Positions 1 through 18,571 of a stretch of 64,000 nt of DNA are shown here, piece after piece. The first letter of the stretch is position 1. Each line of letters starts with the position of its first letter. This DNA comes from Archegozetes longisetosus (Eukaryota; Arthropoda; Arachnida; Sarcoptiformes; Trhypochthoniidae), in assembly GCA_018873245.2 (NCBI GenBank), contig JAEMBT020000002.1:11840001-11904000 (forward strand). The letters run 5' to 3'. The translations under genes were made by a program, and so were the position numbers. The notes below the pieces were generated by a model. It was not told the DNA's origin, did no database searches, and worked only from the letters and a program-made list of their open reading frames with translations.

Positions 1-25
1 TGTATTTTTTTTTATATTATTTAAG

Positions 26-1889
26 GTACGAAGCAAAGACGTATTCATTTTATTTGTGTCCGCGATCTCTGACTAATGAGTTAAAGTCATTCACAATGGA
101 CTCGTCTGCCATTGAATTTCTTTGCTACAATCAGTTCGACTTCAATAAAGTATTTCTAACTTTTTCTTCTAATGTTACTATATAAGTAAAACAATTTGAT
201 TTTGTTTAAATAGTTCGCAAAAAATGGCATCAGTTATTTGAATGAGATTCAAGAACAACATTTAAGGGATAATTTCAGCGACTATCTAGAGATTGATGTC
301 TCAAACTGTTCACTGAACTATGAAAAATTAAGTTCACAAATATCTCAATGGATCTCAAATCGTAAATCTAACAACAACTGTGGCAACCAATTAGTTCTCA
401 ATTGCAAGCCTAGCGTCAACTCTTTAACTAATTTCGCGTTTATAAATGCCTTACGCAACAATTTCAGATCAATTTGGGTCCAACAAGTAGATAATAAATT
501 TGTAGTAAGGTTAGCTGATCTCAACGAACGTATTAAACTGATGAAAAATGCAGAACTTGAAGAAGAAACTGTTATTAATAAAATGATAGGATTTTCTCAA
601 GTATTCAAATGCTTAGTGGAAGCTAGAAAACCAATTGTCGGACACAACATGATTATGGACTTACTTTTGATGTATAATCACTTTTATAGACCACTTCCAA
701 GTGAGGCATCGAATTACTATCATTCAAAATCTTTTCTATAATTATATGATCTAAATTTTGTTAGAGAAACTCCAAGAATTCAAGTCATCCTTACATTCTT
801 TGTTTCCGTATATTTTTGACACAAAGTGTATTTTGTTTAATGAAAAAAAGGTTCTTCAGTTAAATTTATTATGAATAGTTCGATCGCCAATTCAACTTTG
901 TTTTGAAATTTTATTTAGAATTTATCAGAAATAGCACATATCATCAAATTGAGAAGTCTGGGAGAAATTTACACCGAATTATTGAATGATGAGATCGCCA
1001 ATGGTTTCAAGAACTCGCCGAAAATACAACAATTCACCGATAAAGATCATAGCGGTTAGGATGAGTTTATCATGCATGAGTTGAACAGTTGATATCTTGC
1101 AAGTTGTCATTATTTTATTCGAATATAGCTTTCTTGGACTACTCACCACATGACGCAGGCTTTGATGCTTACGCAACAGGTTTTGGTAAAGCATTCTAAT
1201 CTTGTGTTCTATGCAACTGTATTCTGATTGATTTTTTGTATGATTAGTTTTCACAAAAATTGGACATATCTTAATGCTTAAAAATCAAGGGTTTGTTCGA
1301 TTGAATATTCTAGAGAGTGTATATATTCATTAGTATTAATCATTTTTGGTAATTTGTTAGTCAAGGAAATGGTCAAATCTCTCACAGTTGGTTTGAATTC
1401 ATGAAAGCCGTTGAAAAGCACTGTAATAAAGTTAATTTGATTCGCGCTAACATACATTATATGGTATACACATTTTGCTAACAATTTAATATTTCTAACA
1501 TGAAAATAATTAGCTTAGAATTTATTCAAAATTTAGTGCATAGTAGAAGCCGATCCCTTATCTGTTAGACCGCAATGGCTTTACGCCCAAAGCAAAACTA
1601 AAGATTCGAAACTTTCATTGTCTAAAGTGAGCTTTAACATAATTTTTAAATTTTTTATTGATCTGTTAATATACCTGCATTTATCTTAACTAAAATTAAC
1701 GCTCTTTGAACAGTTGAGTTGTATACTTTCCTCTTTTGGGACATCTGATATGAAACCTATTGAAAATAATGTAGTACTGATCGCTGTTAGTAGTCATGGA
1801 ATGTAAGTATAACATTTGAGAATCTCCACAATTAACAGAAATTATACTCTAATTTTATAAGTCCTATAGAATTATTGCGTATTGGTTAG
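26..1889 (+). CDS. PARN: PARN, poly(A)-specific ribonuclease (5' end missing)
   Basis: PARN is a DEDD-family 3' exonuclease that shortens poly(A) tails and trims non-coding RNAs. The gene starts upstream of the window. Exons read: 26-149, 214-700, 765-850, 919-1054, 1129-1185, 1248-1316, 1366-1463, 1537-1626, 1714-1802 and a tentative last exon 1862-1889; all phases close. The first exon holds the CAF1-domain segment ending FDFNK. The long exon covers the R3H-like domain and returns to the nuclease core at GHNMIMDL, whose Asp matches the third catalytic residue. HDAGFDAYATG carries the expected His and the fourth Asp. The exon at 1714 matches the RRM-like region (LSSFGTSDM). The first catalytic Asp and Glu lie outside the window. 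The last exon is weak: it ends only about 10 codons after the RRM-like part, whereas vertebrate PARN has a longer basic tail, so the true 3' end may differ. Introns are 49-90 bases. Confidence 0.9.
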
Positions 1890-4800
1890 CATTTAAGAAA
1901 AGGTGTTAGATGTTTGATATTTAACTAAGACCTTGAGATCTTGTGGTATATTTTATTTTTGGCTTTTGGCGGCTCTACTAATTCGTAACACAATCGAAGC
2001 ATAGTTTTTGATGATCTGGATTGAGTTCAAAACTGAATCACTAAAAATAAGACACGTCTGAAAGATGCAATTTTGCTATGCAGCGTATGATAGAGTGCTT
2101 TTGCCTTTCATTTAGTTATTTCCCTAATGTAACCGCTATAATGCGTTCACTATTATTGGAGAGTAAGAGTTACTCCAAACAATCTTTATGCTCGAGAACT
2201 ACAATTATTCTTCAGTCAACTACAAAAGGAATGACTGACAAAATTAGGTCAAAATTACAGGGATTTTGGCTGTCATACAAAAATTGTTGAATTACTTTCT
2301 TATGTGCATCACTTATTATGTGATATCCTCTAAAATTAATTGACTTTGAAAAAAGTGATATTAATTATATAATGAACTTTTGCATTTTCACACCAAACTT
2401 ATAATTATAACCATATACTTTTACAGTGCATTCTGCGTAACTCTCAGTATTGATATCTCTATTTGATTGCACTCATAAATAGACTTTTACACTGACTCTT
2501 ATCTCATAAAAAGTGTCTTATAATGAATCTTAAAGATCATAATAATTGCATTATGCAATAATCGAATCACTTTAAATGGCACTCATCTTATGTTTCACTT
2601 ATCTTTCCACAAACTTAAGTCGTCAAAAGGCTATTACCTTTCCTGACAAATGATATAAACCAGATGATATTATTTAAAGCAATTATTAGCTCTTAAAACA
2701 AATTTAGCTCAATTTTAAAAGATTTAAAGGCAGATATACAGTTTCTTTCCTCAGAGATATTTATCACTTAATTTTACTTATAGATCGCTTCTATAGATAA
2801 TTAAAGTTCAGCAAAATTATAACGAATTTCCTTATTTTTCAAAAATATTTATATTATCTTTTATCAGTGAAGAGCTCAGCTTTTAAAGATAGTACCAGTA
2901 TTCCAAACTTTTGATCACTTTATTCATATTTAACATGTTCACAGTGTTTGAGTAATCGAAAACTAGACAATTTTAGGAGAAACTTATTAATAAGTTTAAT
3001 TAGAACCAATACTAGTGGCAATGGGCCTATATTTAAGAATATTTGGCAACTTGTCTCAACTATTTGTGGCTCTCATTTCAGGGTTACTAATCTATACGCT
3101 TGCATTCAATTAAGAATCGAATCAAATGCAAAAAATAATGACTCTGTTCAATCGCAAAAGTTTATCATATTTAGTTCTAACCTTAAAAACCCACTTAAAT
3201 TGTCTTATTTGAAAGATTCTTTTTATTTATTTTAAGTCTATCTATTATTAAATTGAAATTCTTACATACTTATTATGCATATGTTTACGTTCGAGATATT
3301 CAATCTTTTTTCCAGCTTATCTTTAGTCCCTTTCTCTCACGAGTCACTTCTATATTTAGAACTTATTCTTTAGAACAGAAAAGCTTTTAGAGTAGTTTCT
3401 ATTCTTCAACGCTGTTGAGTCTTGTAAACCATTATTATAAGTAGAATGAACAATTAATGAAATTTTTAACACAATTTTACTTAATTACATATCAGGGCAC
3501 GAAGTATTTTGAATGCATTTCGAGATGACTGCGATATTAAAGTGACCAAATATAATGTTTATAAGCATAATAAATATATGAATTTGTTGTTGTGGTAAGA
3601 CATCAATTGATTGCATTACTTTTTTAAGCAAATATTCATATATTTTTAATGTAAATCATTATTTTACAACAGGTCTTCAATCGTTATTTCAAGTTCTTTT
3701 ACGGCTGTTTTGACTGTAAATTTAATAAAAAGTTTTAAACATTAAAAAAGTGAAACTCTATTAAAATGTTTATTTTCATTTTTATTGAAGGGTAATAAAT
3801 CTAATTTATAGTGAAGTTTTATGCTTGAGAATAAGAAATTGTGCCAATTGTGGAGCTATCAAAATACACTGTACTCGTATACAGTAACAGTTCTGCAAAG
3901 ATTGTTATATTTTTAGTGTTATCAGCATGTTAAAACAATAAAGCAGGACAATTAAGCAAAATCGTCACACAAAATATATTAATATAACTTTTTTGTAATT
4001 AAACTTCGTTACTGTTTCAAACTGAAGCTTATTTTAGCCTTTCATATCTGGAGTGTGCAAATCTCTGAAAATGTTTCAATAGATGTTAAATTTGACTCTA
4101 CATGTGAGTCGTTATAGTGTCGAGGGATATAAAATTGATGTCATTTAGATATCTGGCAAGTATAGCAAAAATTTAGGATAACTTCAATTATCTCAAGTTG
4201 AATAAAATGAATTTTAAACTTGTAGTGCAGGCAAAAAGTGTTTTACAGGCGATCTAACTTTAAAGCAATTTGAATTTCTACATCAAAATTTGTAGTTAGC
4301 ATTATTTTGTCTTCATTTACAACAATTAAATTGATTTACGGATCAAATGAATAATCCAACTTCTCATTTGATTTGTGTCATTAAAATCTTGAGCTTTAAG
4401 GTGGAAAGAGATTAAAAGCATAATAGGAAGTGAAAAATTAGCGATACAGTAGGTGTCCGATAAACCTTGTGCTAATAAGGCTTTGGTTCATTCGTTGCAA
4501 CAGTGTATTAATCAAAGCTCAATGGATTTAATTTGATGTTGCAAGAGATGAGACTTGAACTGCAAACAAATAGTATAAACATGTCTTAGTTTATAATGTC
4601 AGACTGGAGTCGATTTACTAAGAAATACTTGAGTAATAGATTAGGGACTGAAAATTTTCGTATCAAATCAAACGATCGTTTCTGTGAACTGAATTTTTCA
4701 AGGGGTTTTGTTCAAATTTGTGTTATAACTATTTTACTCAATTTGTATTACGATGTATTGAAAAACGGAGTTGAAAATACTACAAAATGTTTTGAGCGGA

Positions 4801-7800
4801 ATAAATATCAAACTTGAGAATATTGATATAACTCGAATAAGTGTAGCGCTCGTTTTCGACGATTATAATGATTTTCACACAATGCTTTTGAAACATGCTT
4901 CTGCTGTCTTATCGTTATTTAAACTTTAGTCTTGTGAAACACTTGTAGAGAGCATTTCTAACCATAAATGATTATTGATAGCATACACTTCAAGATTTAT
5001 GTCTTATCCTTCAAGTATTGCTGAAAAGTTTAGAAAATAAAGTTCATTCTTAACTCTAAAGTGTTTTGAATAATTTTTATAATAATAAATATAAGGTATT
5101 TTTGCTTCAGACCAAGTTTAGTGATTCACCTTTTGATGAACTAAGCTACTCGTGCGGTATTATCTTTAATAGATTTGTAACACTCATTAATTATAATTGA
5201 TTGTCTATTACCAAATCATTTTATCTTAAACTAGCAAACATTTCAATGCTATGACGGTCGAATTAACAAAAGAATTTATTGTCTTTTCAACTTGATAATA
5301 TAAGTTAGAATCCGTTTGACCTCTAGTAAGTGTTAATTGTGATCATAGGGATTGATAATTGGTTATTCACAATAAAATATTTGATAGTGATAGTATTAGT
5401 AGTAGAAAATCTATTGTGACGTGCTTAGCCTAAAATACGCAATGTGTTTATTTAAAATTGTTCGCCACGAACATGATAGTTGTCTATCAAACCTTTGTAG
5501 AGCGAACGTCCTCTAATCCTTTCTTCCACTTGAATGTGGAGCAAACTAACATTATCTGCTATTTTATGACGTGCGAATCTATATAATTTCAGTGTCAATT
5601 TTATCTACCAAAAGCGCAGAGTACATTTACTCTAAACTGAAGTTTAAAACTTGAGATATCATATGATTTTCAATCCTGCCTCTATTCTCTACTACTATTG
5701 CGGAATAACTTCACTCACTTCTTTCCACATGTTCGTCATGCATTGAGATTCATTTCAAGCCAACAACATATTTAGCATTGAAGGTTGCCATGCGTTTGCC
5801 AACAAATTCTGATGAAATAAGTCTCATACTAATATAACTTAATGCTAACTTTATATTAAGGCTAACTGAACCTATCATTAGGGAAAATAATAAAAGATTT
5901 TTGATTGCATAGACCATTAGCAAAAATAGCTAGACACTGAGCTGCACTACAACAAAGTTTAGTACAATTAATCAGGAATCATAAAAATTTTTCCATCATA
6001 TGCTACAGTATATTGGCGTCATTGTGTTTCTTTCGATGTCACCTCCTTTATAGATCTTCACTTCTTTTGTACTTGACTAAGTCTGCTATCTGTGCGCTCG
6101 CCATCAGGAGGCGCAGAAAAGGCGTACTTTCATATATAGTTAAAAGTTGTGCACTTGTGATAAAGTGTTTCAGTCATTGTGGATGCACCTGAGTCGTGTT
6201 GAATTATAGGTGCAACTCTTGTGTCTTTCATTCTCACTAAGTGTCAAGAGTTATGGCCAATATGAACATCATCCAACCATTAAGTTAATACTACGCTATA
6301 GGAATATCTGTGCAATACTTTTCTTTCAGGTAAGTCTTGCAATCTCTTGTTGTTTTTTATTCTTTTATCAGTAGTTCGCTTCTTGTTTAAACAAAGTCTT
6401 ATTTAGAAGTTATGCTTTTCTAATTAATCAAAGTCTGCTTTATAAACACTTAATCTAACCGATTGTTGATCTGAAACCCACTCATAAGAAAACAACTCAT
6501 TCGGCTAACTTCTCAAATATTTCTCCTCATTTCATAAGTGTATTAGGGTTAATTACAAAAATAATTCTATTTGAGTTAATAAATCCCAAATCATATTTAG
6601 GTACATCTATTTTATAAAAGAATTTGTTTCAATTGAAAGTTTGATTGAAAGAAAGTTAAAGAAAGGAATTTGTTCGTTGCACTTGTGAAGGATCTGACGA
6701 TCGTTTCAGAGTGACTTTATTTGGAAGTACATATCAGTATTTATATGCATAATACCAGTACTCGTCAGTTATAGCCTATTAATCAAACTGAAATCAAAAC
6801 TACATTACGCGATAAGTACTAATCATAGACGACTTGAAGCCATAATTACAGGCAATTACTAATTTATAGCTCAAAAGTTGATAAGTTTATTGAAATGGCT
6901 CAGACATTGCACTGAAGTTGTACGATTGCGATCTAAACTTATATTTTCTAAAGCTATCATTATTTACTTTTGAGGGCTTCAATTTATAAATATTCTCTAG
7001 AATAACTTGATAATCCAAATTTTGAACTTCAAAACTGATTTGTGAAGAAAGGTTTCCAACAATTAGAGCCAATCTTATGATTGAACTATTATCGTTAAAG
7101 CATTGAAAATGACAAAATTCTAACTAATAGTCATTTCAAAAAGTGACTAACATTTAGTTTGATTGACAAATAATTCAGTTATTAATAGAACAAATCTAAT
7201 GGGCTGAATCTTAAAATTAATAAATTCTGATGAGTATAACTGATTGCATAGTCTAATAGTTGCTTAGCTGTAAATGTATTGAAGAATTTGTAAGTAATGC
7301 ATATTTTGAGACATAATTATGTTAATGAATTCTTGAATGAACGCAAGTCTAACTCTTAATAATTTTATATTTAGTCATTGCGTTCAAGTCCAAATTTATA
7401 AATCCCGCCTCAAGTAATGTTTTGACATGCGCAGTAGTGCCGACTCTAATGGACTCTAACTTGTAGTAGCTGGCAAAATCTTGTGCAGACAGAAAGTCAA
7501 AGAGTGGCTCAATTCTGTTATTTATTAATTAAATTCTATTAATTTGTTTAGTATTTCAAGTGTATTATAATCACATAGTATTAATAGTTTTATTAAGTTT
7601 TCCTAATTTATTATAAATACAATAATATTGAACGCTTACTATTGAACGAACATTAAGACACCGGTAAGAGTCAGGCCATTGATTGACTCAATGATTTTAT
7701 ATAATTTTATGCGTTATATAATAAATGACGTTAAGTTTACTGAGAATAAGGTGTAACCGATTGTTGAGTTGGGGGACATATAAGTGTTTTGGTTTTCGAT

Positions 7801-8596
7801 TACGTTAGGTATAGTTCAATTATAGCTATTAGTAATAGAGGGAGTGTTTGAGCCTATCGTCTACGGACACGTCTTTTTAATAGTAGTAAAAAATCTCTTA
7901 ACATCACTTACTATTACTCGCAATTATGAACTGTAAAAGTGAATTCAACTAAAGTACAATTTAGTGCAATTACTCTATTTTTCGAATAAATATTAGGCTT
8001 TTATCAGTCCAACACTTCAATTGTGATTAAATCGAGTGGAGATTTGATTGTTTTGTGCGTCAATTCATTATTTCCTTAAATATCTTCTATTTGACTAAAA
8101 CTGATAAAAGGAGACAATAATCCAAATGACTATTCAATTATATCTTCAACTATATTAACAATTATTGTATGTTTTAGTCTTGACGTAAATCTAGATTTGC
8201 GCTAATTACACGCTTTATTAATATGTTTCTATTAATCATTTGTTTAAAATGACTAATCATTTCGTTTAAAACTATTGTTCGTATTGAACTAATAATTATT
8301 TTTTCTCATTTATATTAACAGGCGATCAACTTGTATATCGACTTTTTGACACTTTAATAATTTATTGGATTTTGTTTTAAGACAAATAAGTTTTATATTT
8401 GTTGAGAAATACTTTTATCTATAGTTTTCATCGAATATATTAAGTCGTTAAACTATTCGAAAATTTTGTCTAAGATAGTAATATAATTATACCGCTCTCA
8501 AGATTTTTTTGTGCACTCATTTTGGTGTTTAATATAATATAAAGAGACGTTTATTTAGTTTTTGAAGAAGATATTAATAATAAGCAATAAACTGAT
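1890..8596. other. Gene-free interval between PARN and SERCA
   Basis: About 6.7 kb of AT-rich sequence with no coding region I recognise. The few reading frames (such as 2948-3235 and 4596-4817) have no family resemblance, no splice context and low-complexity composition. The part nearest 8597 must contain the SERCA promoter and 5' untranslated region. A non-coding first exon is possible but cannot be placed from sequence alone. Confidence 0.5.
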
Positions 8597-13399
<4,803 letters not shown>

Positions 13400-16075
13400 T
13401 AGTTTGAAACCTAATATGTCTCTTGTATTTAATGCATCTCTTACTTGTTTCCTTAACTCTTTAGTGTTTTGCTCAAAAGAAACTAAATCATAAGTTATTG
13501 ACACAAAATAGTTAATTCTAATGTTATCTTTTGTGCTAACACTAAAAGTAGTGTTTATGTAAATCGCTTTCAGTCTGTGATAAGACAAGACAACAATTTT
13601 AATGTAATTTGACAGCCGCTGAATCTTGACCTATACCTCAACCTACAAGCATTTAACTTTTAATTAGAATTTAGTTAAACCGATGATCTGATAACATGTC
13701 AATTAAAATTTGATGTAAGTATACCCCACTCGACACCTTAACATTGACTCATTGATTCGCATGTTTTTAATTAAGAAAATGATTGTAAGTAATATCTAAA
13801 GGAGGCCTTTCGTCACAATTTACTACATCTATGAAAAGTTGAAGCTTTCGAATTATGCAGACTTAGAAATAATGTATATTTGCCTGAACAGCAGAATTCG
13901 ATACATTAACTGACGATTTGTAAAATTTTAGGTTTTAAAACACATGTTTTCAATTTAGTATCATTTTTGTACACTTATATAAAAGCATTTAAAGATAACT
14001 AAATTGTTGCTAATGTTTAAACTAAAATCGATTGATTCGAATGCGCATAACTTAAACGAATTGATTAATACTTGTATTTATATTTACTTTACATCCATCA
14101 TAGAAGATAACAATTTTATCTTAAAGCAACTGTCACTTTCTCAAAATGCCGTTTAAACTATAATAACAGTAATAATAAATCCTGAATAATACCTAACTAA
14201 TAGTTGAGTTGTACTCCAAAACTGCATGTTTCTAACCAAAAATAGTGTCACGTTAATCACGCCTAATTTCTTGAGTGTAATAACGTATTGGTAAGTCAAC
14301 TTATTAACTTGCTTAGCATCGTGCCTTTCATTATCCTTTCAGATTATATTTGGTTTGGCATCAGTTACTTTCAATTTTTTGTTGTTTGCTTTTTCTAATG
14401 CTTGTCTTATTCACAAATGATGTTTTGCTTGTTTTCACTTTATTTATTTATTTATTTAATTCTAGTAATTAGTTATAAGTTGCACAACATTATGTCTTAC
14501 TAATCAGCATTACTAATAATAGACGTTTCTTTCATAGGACCGGTTAACTAACATTTTAAAAATTAGTTGCATGACTCGCCATTTGTATATAGAAGATTGC
14601 ATGTAAGACTTGAACTAAATTTTCATTTCATTTATTTATTTCTTTGATTCACTCATTTGAATGACTTATTAAATTAAGTTTTGGTATATTTTTTGCACTA
14701 ACTTTTATTTGATTCTCTGATGCAAATGCTAATGGCAGCTTTTTATCTATTCTTCCACAGTTGCTCCAACGGCGAACCTCAAGTAAATTCATAAAGGCTT
14801 AGCCGCTCAGCATTAACCAAAAATTTAAATTAAGAGAAATCACAGCAACACTCTCTCCAAAAACCATTTAATTTTACAAACTGAACATCAGAGTCAGTGC
14901 AATATTACTGTATATACCGATTGCGAGTATATTTATTTAATTAGTGAGATTAATAGGTTAGCAAATAGTTTGATTTGCTTAAACATCATTTTATCATGAC
15001 TTCAGTCATGACATTTGTTCACGAGACACTTCAGTCATACCTTTGTTTTTATTTCGCCCGATCATTGTCTATCTTTCATTAATGTATAACTATAGACGTT
15101 TGTTTTTATGTCTAAATATTTATTTACATCTTTGGCGTCTCTTTGCTTGTTGACGATTACTATATTGGATAGGTTTGTATTTTAGTTTTCCCTAAATTGT
15201 GATAATATGTGCAGAGAACAGAATGAGAGGGAGAAAGAGAAACAGAGAAACAGAAGCAGGTCCTAAATCGTCAACAATCAAAGTGGTTAATATTAGACAG
15301 AACAAACATCAAGTTTTGAATTAATGTGTTATATTATCTCTTGGGAGTGATTCAATTAAGAGAAACATGTTTTAATTTAAATGATAAAAATATTAAATTA
15401 TTTAAAAAGTCTTATTCAAGAGTGATCTCTAAGTCAATACAATCCAGTTTGTAGTGTACTAGTGTTTCACCCAGTTCAACAAATACATGATCCGAAAATT
15501 ATGTTTTAAGCTGTAATATTCGTTCATTTGAAAGCATTATTTGTTGTTTCAATCCTTTCTCCGTTCGTTTGATTACTTCGATCGATTTTGGAAAAGTTTA
15601 ATGGATTTATTTTACTCAAGTTATGCTCAATTATATTAATAAATATAAATTATGTTCAAATCTATTGATCAACGAATTATTAATCAACACTTAAAAATGC
15701 AAACAAAAACAAACTTCAAGATGAAAGTCATTTTGATAAGATTTTTGGAATCAGTTTTCATAATTCTGAAGAAGAACTCATCAAAGATATGAAAGTTATG
15801 AAAAAGTGGAAATTATGGCTAATTTATAACGAAGTAATAAACTCTGTGAATCATTTAATTAAATGCGTGGACTATTGAATGGTTGTTAACTTATTGAAGC
15901 TAGATCATTCTCGATTACCAGTCTAGTTCTAGTTTCTATGGTTACTTTGTTTCGATCTGAACATTAATATAGAATTATTTAAAATAACCTATCTTATATT
16001 TATCAGTTCTTTTTCGTTGACTCAATAAAATATTTTCAAATTAAAGTTTAATTAATTTATGATAAATTGAAACAA
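13400..16075. other. SERCA 3' region and spacer before IFT20
   Basis: Holds the long-isoform 3' untranslated region, the candidate short-isoform exon at 14761, and the IFT20 upstream region. An ATTTA-rich run at 14438-14459 could be an AU-rich RNA-stability element if it lies in the SERCA 3' UTR. A purine-rich GAGA-type tract lies at about 15211-15260. No other coding region is supported. Confidence 0.5.
14761..14786 (+). other. SERCA: Candidate alternative last exon of SERCA (short isoform tail)
   Basis: Within the last SERCA exon, the codons for FIDG contain a good donor (GATG then gtaatc, donor at 13278). At 14760 there is a strong acceptor after a pyrimidine-rich tract (ttttatctattcttccacag). 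Joining them keeps phase and reads FID-VAPTANLK then TAA. The resulting protein is 1001 residues, the usual length of 10-segment SERCAs, and the tail resembles the short hydrophilic tail I recall for insect SERCA. The intron would span 13278-14760. Seen: both splice sites, phase and stop. Inferred: that it is used. Confidence 0.7.
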
Positions 16076-17121
16076 ATGGCTGAAAACAGTCTGTTAAGGG
16101 CTGGTCTTTATATTGATGATCTGAATAGAATTCGTATTCTAGACCCCAAACTATCGGAGAAAACAAATGAACTGAAAACTGAATGCAACGATTTCACAGA
16201 AAGTAAGTGAAACGATTGAACTTTTTTCAATTGAGTCAAACCGAGCTACTTGTTCAGTATTACATTACAAACACTTTATATTATTCGAACATTAGAGACA
16301 ATGCAGTTCCAAAAAATTGTCGATAATTTTGTCGATGTTATCGACAAACTGGCGAATGTTGTGGAAAAAGAAAAAATAAAAGTAAGATTTATGGTCAAGG
16401 TTTACATGCGTTCACTCTATTCACTCAATTATTAGACAATAGCACATAAGAACAGCTGTGGAGAGAACTAATATCTTATAATCTTTAGTCGATGCGGTCC
16501 AATAAATTGAATTAATGTGTTTTTAATTTAAATAGAGGCAAAGCCATTATATATCTATCATTTTAATTAAGTTTTATGTGAGGATAAAGGAAAATGCAAG
16601 TCCTCCTTATTATTATTTGTTTAGATATCCGTCGCATTAATATTATTTATCAATAGGCTGTGGGCTCGAGAAATCTTCTCAAGTCTTTCGAAAAGCAACA
16701 CAACTCCGATAAACAACAATTGCAAACATTAATAAAAGAAAAGAAACAAGAGTTGGAAAGGTCTGTACAGCACTCAAGATAAAATGTGTTCATTGTGCAA
16801 TTGTATAATAAGATCTAACAAGAATTTTTTCTCTTATCACTAACTTTGAGCCAAATAGTTGTTTTTCAGTTTATTTCTTAAGTTATTGTGTTATTTGAAG
16901 TTTCTTTTGGAAATCATTGTAAAGTGTATTAGTATTTTAGTATTTTATATAGCATTGAATAGCATTGCCTTGTGAGCTATATAAGACTTTTCCGTAATAT
17001 ATTTCTGTTGGTATTTTTTCTTTTCTATTATTATAATAGATTGAGAGTTCAATTCGATTCATTAAAGAGAGAAGAAGCAGAACAAATGGATCTGATCGAG
17101 CAACTTTTAAATCAGAAATAA
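16076..17121 (+). CDS. IFT20: IFT20, intraflagellar transport protein 20
   Basis: Small coiled-coil subunit of the IFT-B complex, needed to build cilia and linked to Golgi-to-cilium traffic. Exons: 16076-16202, 16296-16381, 16657-16760, 17040-17121. Phases close to give 132 residues, the same length as I recall for the human protein. Diagnostic stretches are AGLYIDDLNRIRILDP near the N-terminus, TMQFQKIVDNFVDVIDKLA, SRNLLKSFEKQ and the C-terminal EEAEQMDLIEQLL. Almost the whole protein is predicted helical coiled coil. An AATAAA at 17156-17161 follows the stop by 35 bases. In arthropods cilia are mostly confined to sensory neurons, so expression is likely narrow (family knowledge, not seen here). 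Confidence 0.96.
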
Positions 17122-17155
17122 CAAATTAAATAACGAGCGCACATCCAATTACTAC

Positions 17156-17161
17156 AATAAA
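17156..17161 (+). terminator. Poly(A) signal of IFT20
   Basis: AATAAA 35 bases after the IFT20 stop codon, in the right orientation. Confidence 0.6.
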
Positions 17162-17668
17162 AAACGATTATTATTAGAACTGACTGGCTGTCCAGCTATC
17201 CTCTAAAATTGACGTGGAGACAAACTACTTTCTATATGACTGTTGAATAATATCCAACGCAGTTCGCGATCAAACGTTGGAACACCACATGTGCTAATAA
17301 GCTCTCTATTGTTTTCTACTTGCAGTACAACTGGCGCAACGATAACTACTATATTCTACTCAACTCATGTTTTACCTGATATAAGAATAAAAATAATAAT
17401 CAGCTAAATAAATGATGATTAATCGCAAAAGAATATTGTGCACTGTATTGTTGTTTGTGAGAGTTTGGCTTAAGCTTTGGCTTCGGCGGTTCATTAAAAA
17501 TTAGTGACACGAGAAATACAAAATTGGATTGGATTGAAATGCTAAAACTGGCTTTTGTTTGTATAAACAACAGAACCACATTTAATGTAGGCATTGATCA
17601 TAAGCTAAAAGCAGACATAAATCGAGCAAATGGCATACCTTTACTGAACTGAACTTGAACATTAATAT

Positions 17669-17674
17669 TTTATT
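17669..17674 (-). terminator. Candidate poly(A) signal of the Dscam-like gene
   Basis: AATAAA on the minus strand (TTTATT on plus), 76 bases past the Dscam-like stop codon at 17750. Confidence 0.5.
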
Positions 17675-17749
17675 TAGACTTGAATAGTACAGAACATTAT
17701 TTTACAAAACGATCACATTTCAATATTTAGGATTTACATTGAATTAAGG

Positions 17750-18535
17750 CTAAATAATTTCATTTTGAATTGGCACAAGTGCTTCGTAGTTGGATCGCTG
17801 TCCCGACAGATTCATCTAAATATAAAAAACATTCAAACTACATTATTGTTTGATAAGTTTAAGAATTTGTTTCATTTCTTCTTATGCTGTTTTATAAAAT
17901 CAAAATAATAGGAGGATTGGGTTTCCAATGACTTATTTCAATAGAAATAATTGAATATAAGGAAAAAAGGCTAAATTGTTTTGGTCTGAAATGCGAAAGA
18001 CAAATAAGTTTGTAAACTAAATTATCCGAAAAAGTAATCGAATAATGAAAATCAAATAGAATTAACCTGTAAAACGTTCTTGGAAGGCGCATAAATGTTG
18101 TTGCTGGTCGATTTGTCCCTAAAATTTTTTCTATTGAGCGTATTTGTGTTTTGATCATCAGTGTGTTGTGGCACTGGTAGAATATCATAAGGCAGAGCGT
18201 AGTGATGTCCGTGCATCTGAATTGGATTTCTCGATGGACTGGAATTGTTACAAATATCAGTAGAATGTTGACCACTTTGTCCGTAGGTAGTCAATGCACT
18301 GCATTCTGTCGATCCTTCGATGACTCTTGACGTCGACAGTTCTTTCATAGATACTACTTGAAAAGGCACTTTGTTGTTGTCTACTGAAACTAGATTCAGT
18401 TCAAGTTTATCATGAGTTACGCGTTCATTTGAGATTAAGCTAAATATTTGGGTTGTTCAGCATAAAACTACTGTGAAAATGTTGAGTGAAACAATAACCA
18501 AATAAATTTGATTAGCACAATAGCTATATTAAATG

Positions 18536-18571
<36 letters not shown>

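Noticed and set aside
1055..1126. In-frame stop codons after DKDHSG in PARN, suggesting a pseudogene
   Set aside because: A GT-AG intron at 1055-1126 removes them and restores the catalytic His/Asp block in phase; all other PARN exons are open.
2948..3235. 95-codon plus-strand frame between PARN and SERCA
   Set aside because: No resemblance to any family I know and no supporting splice or promoter context; likely chance.
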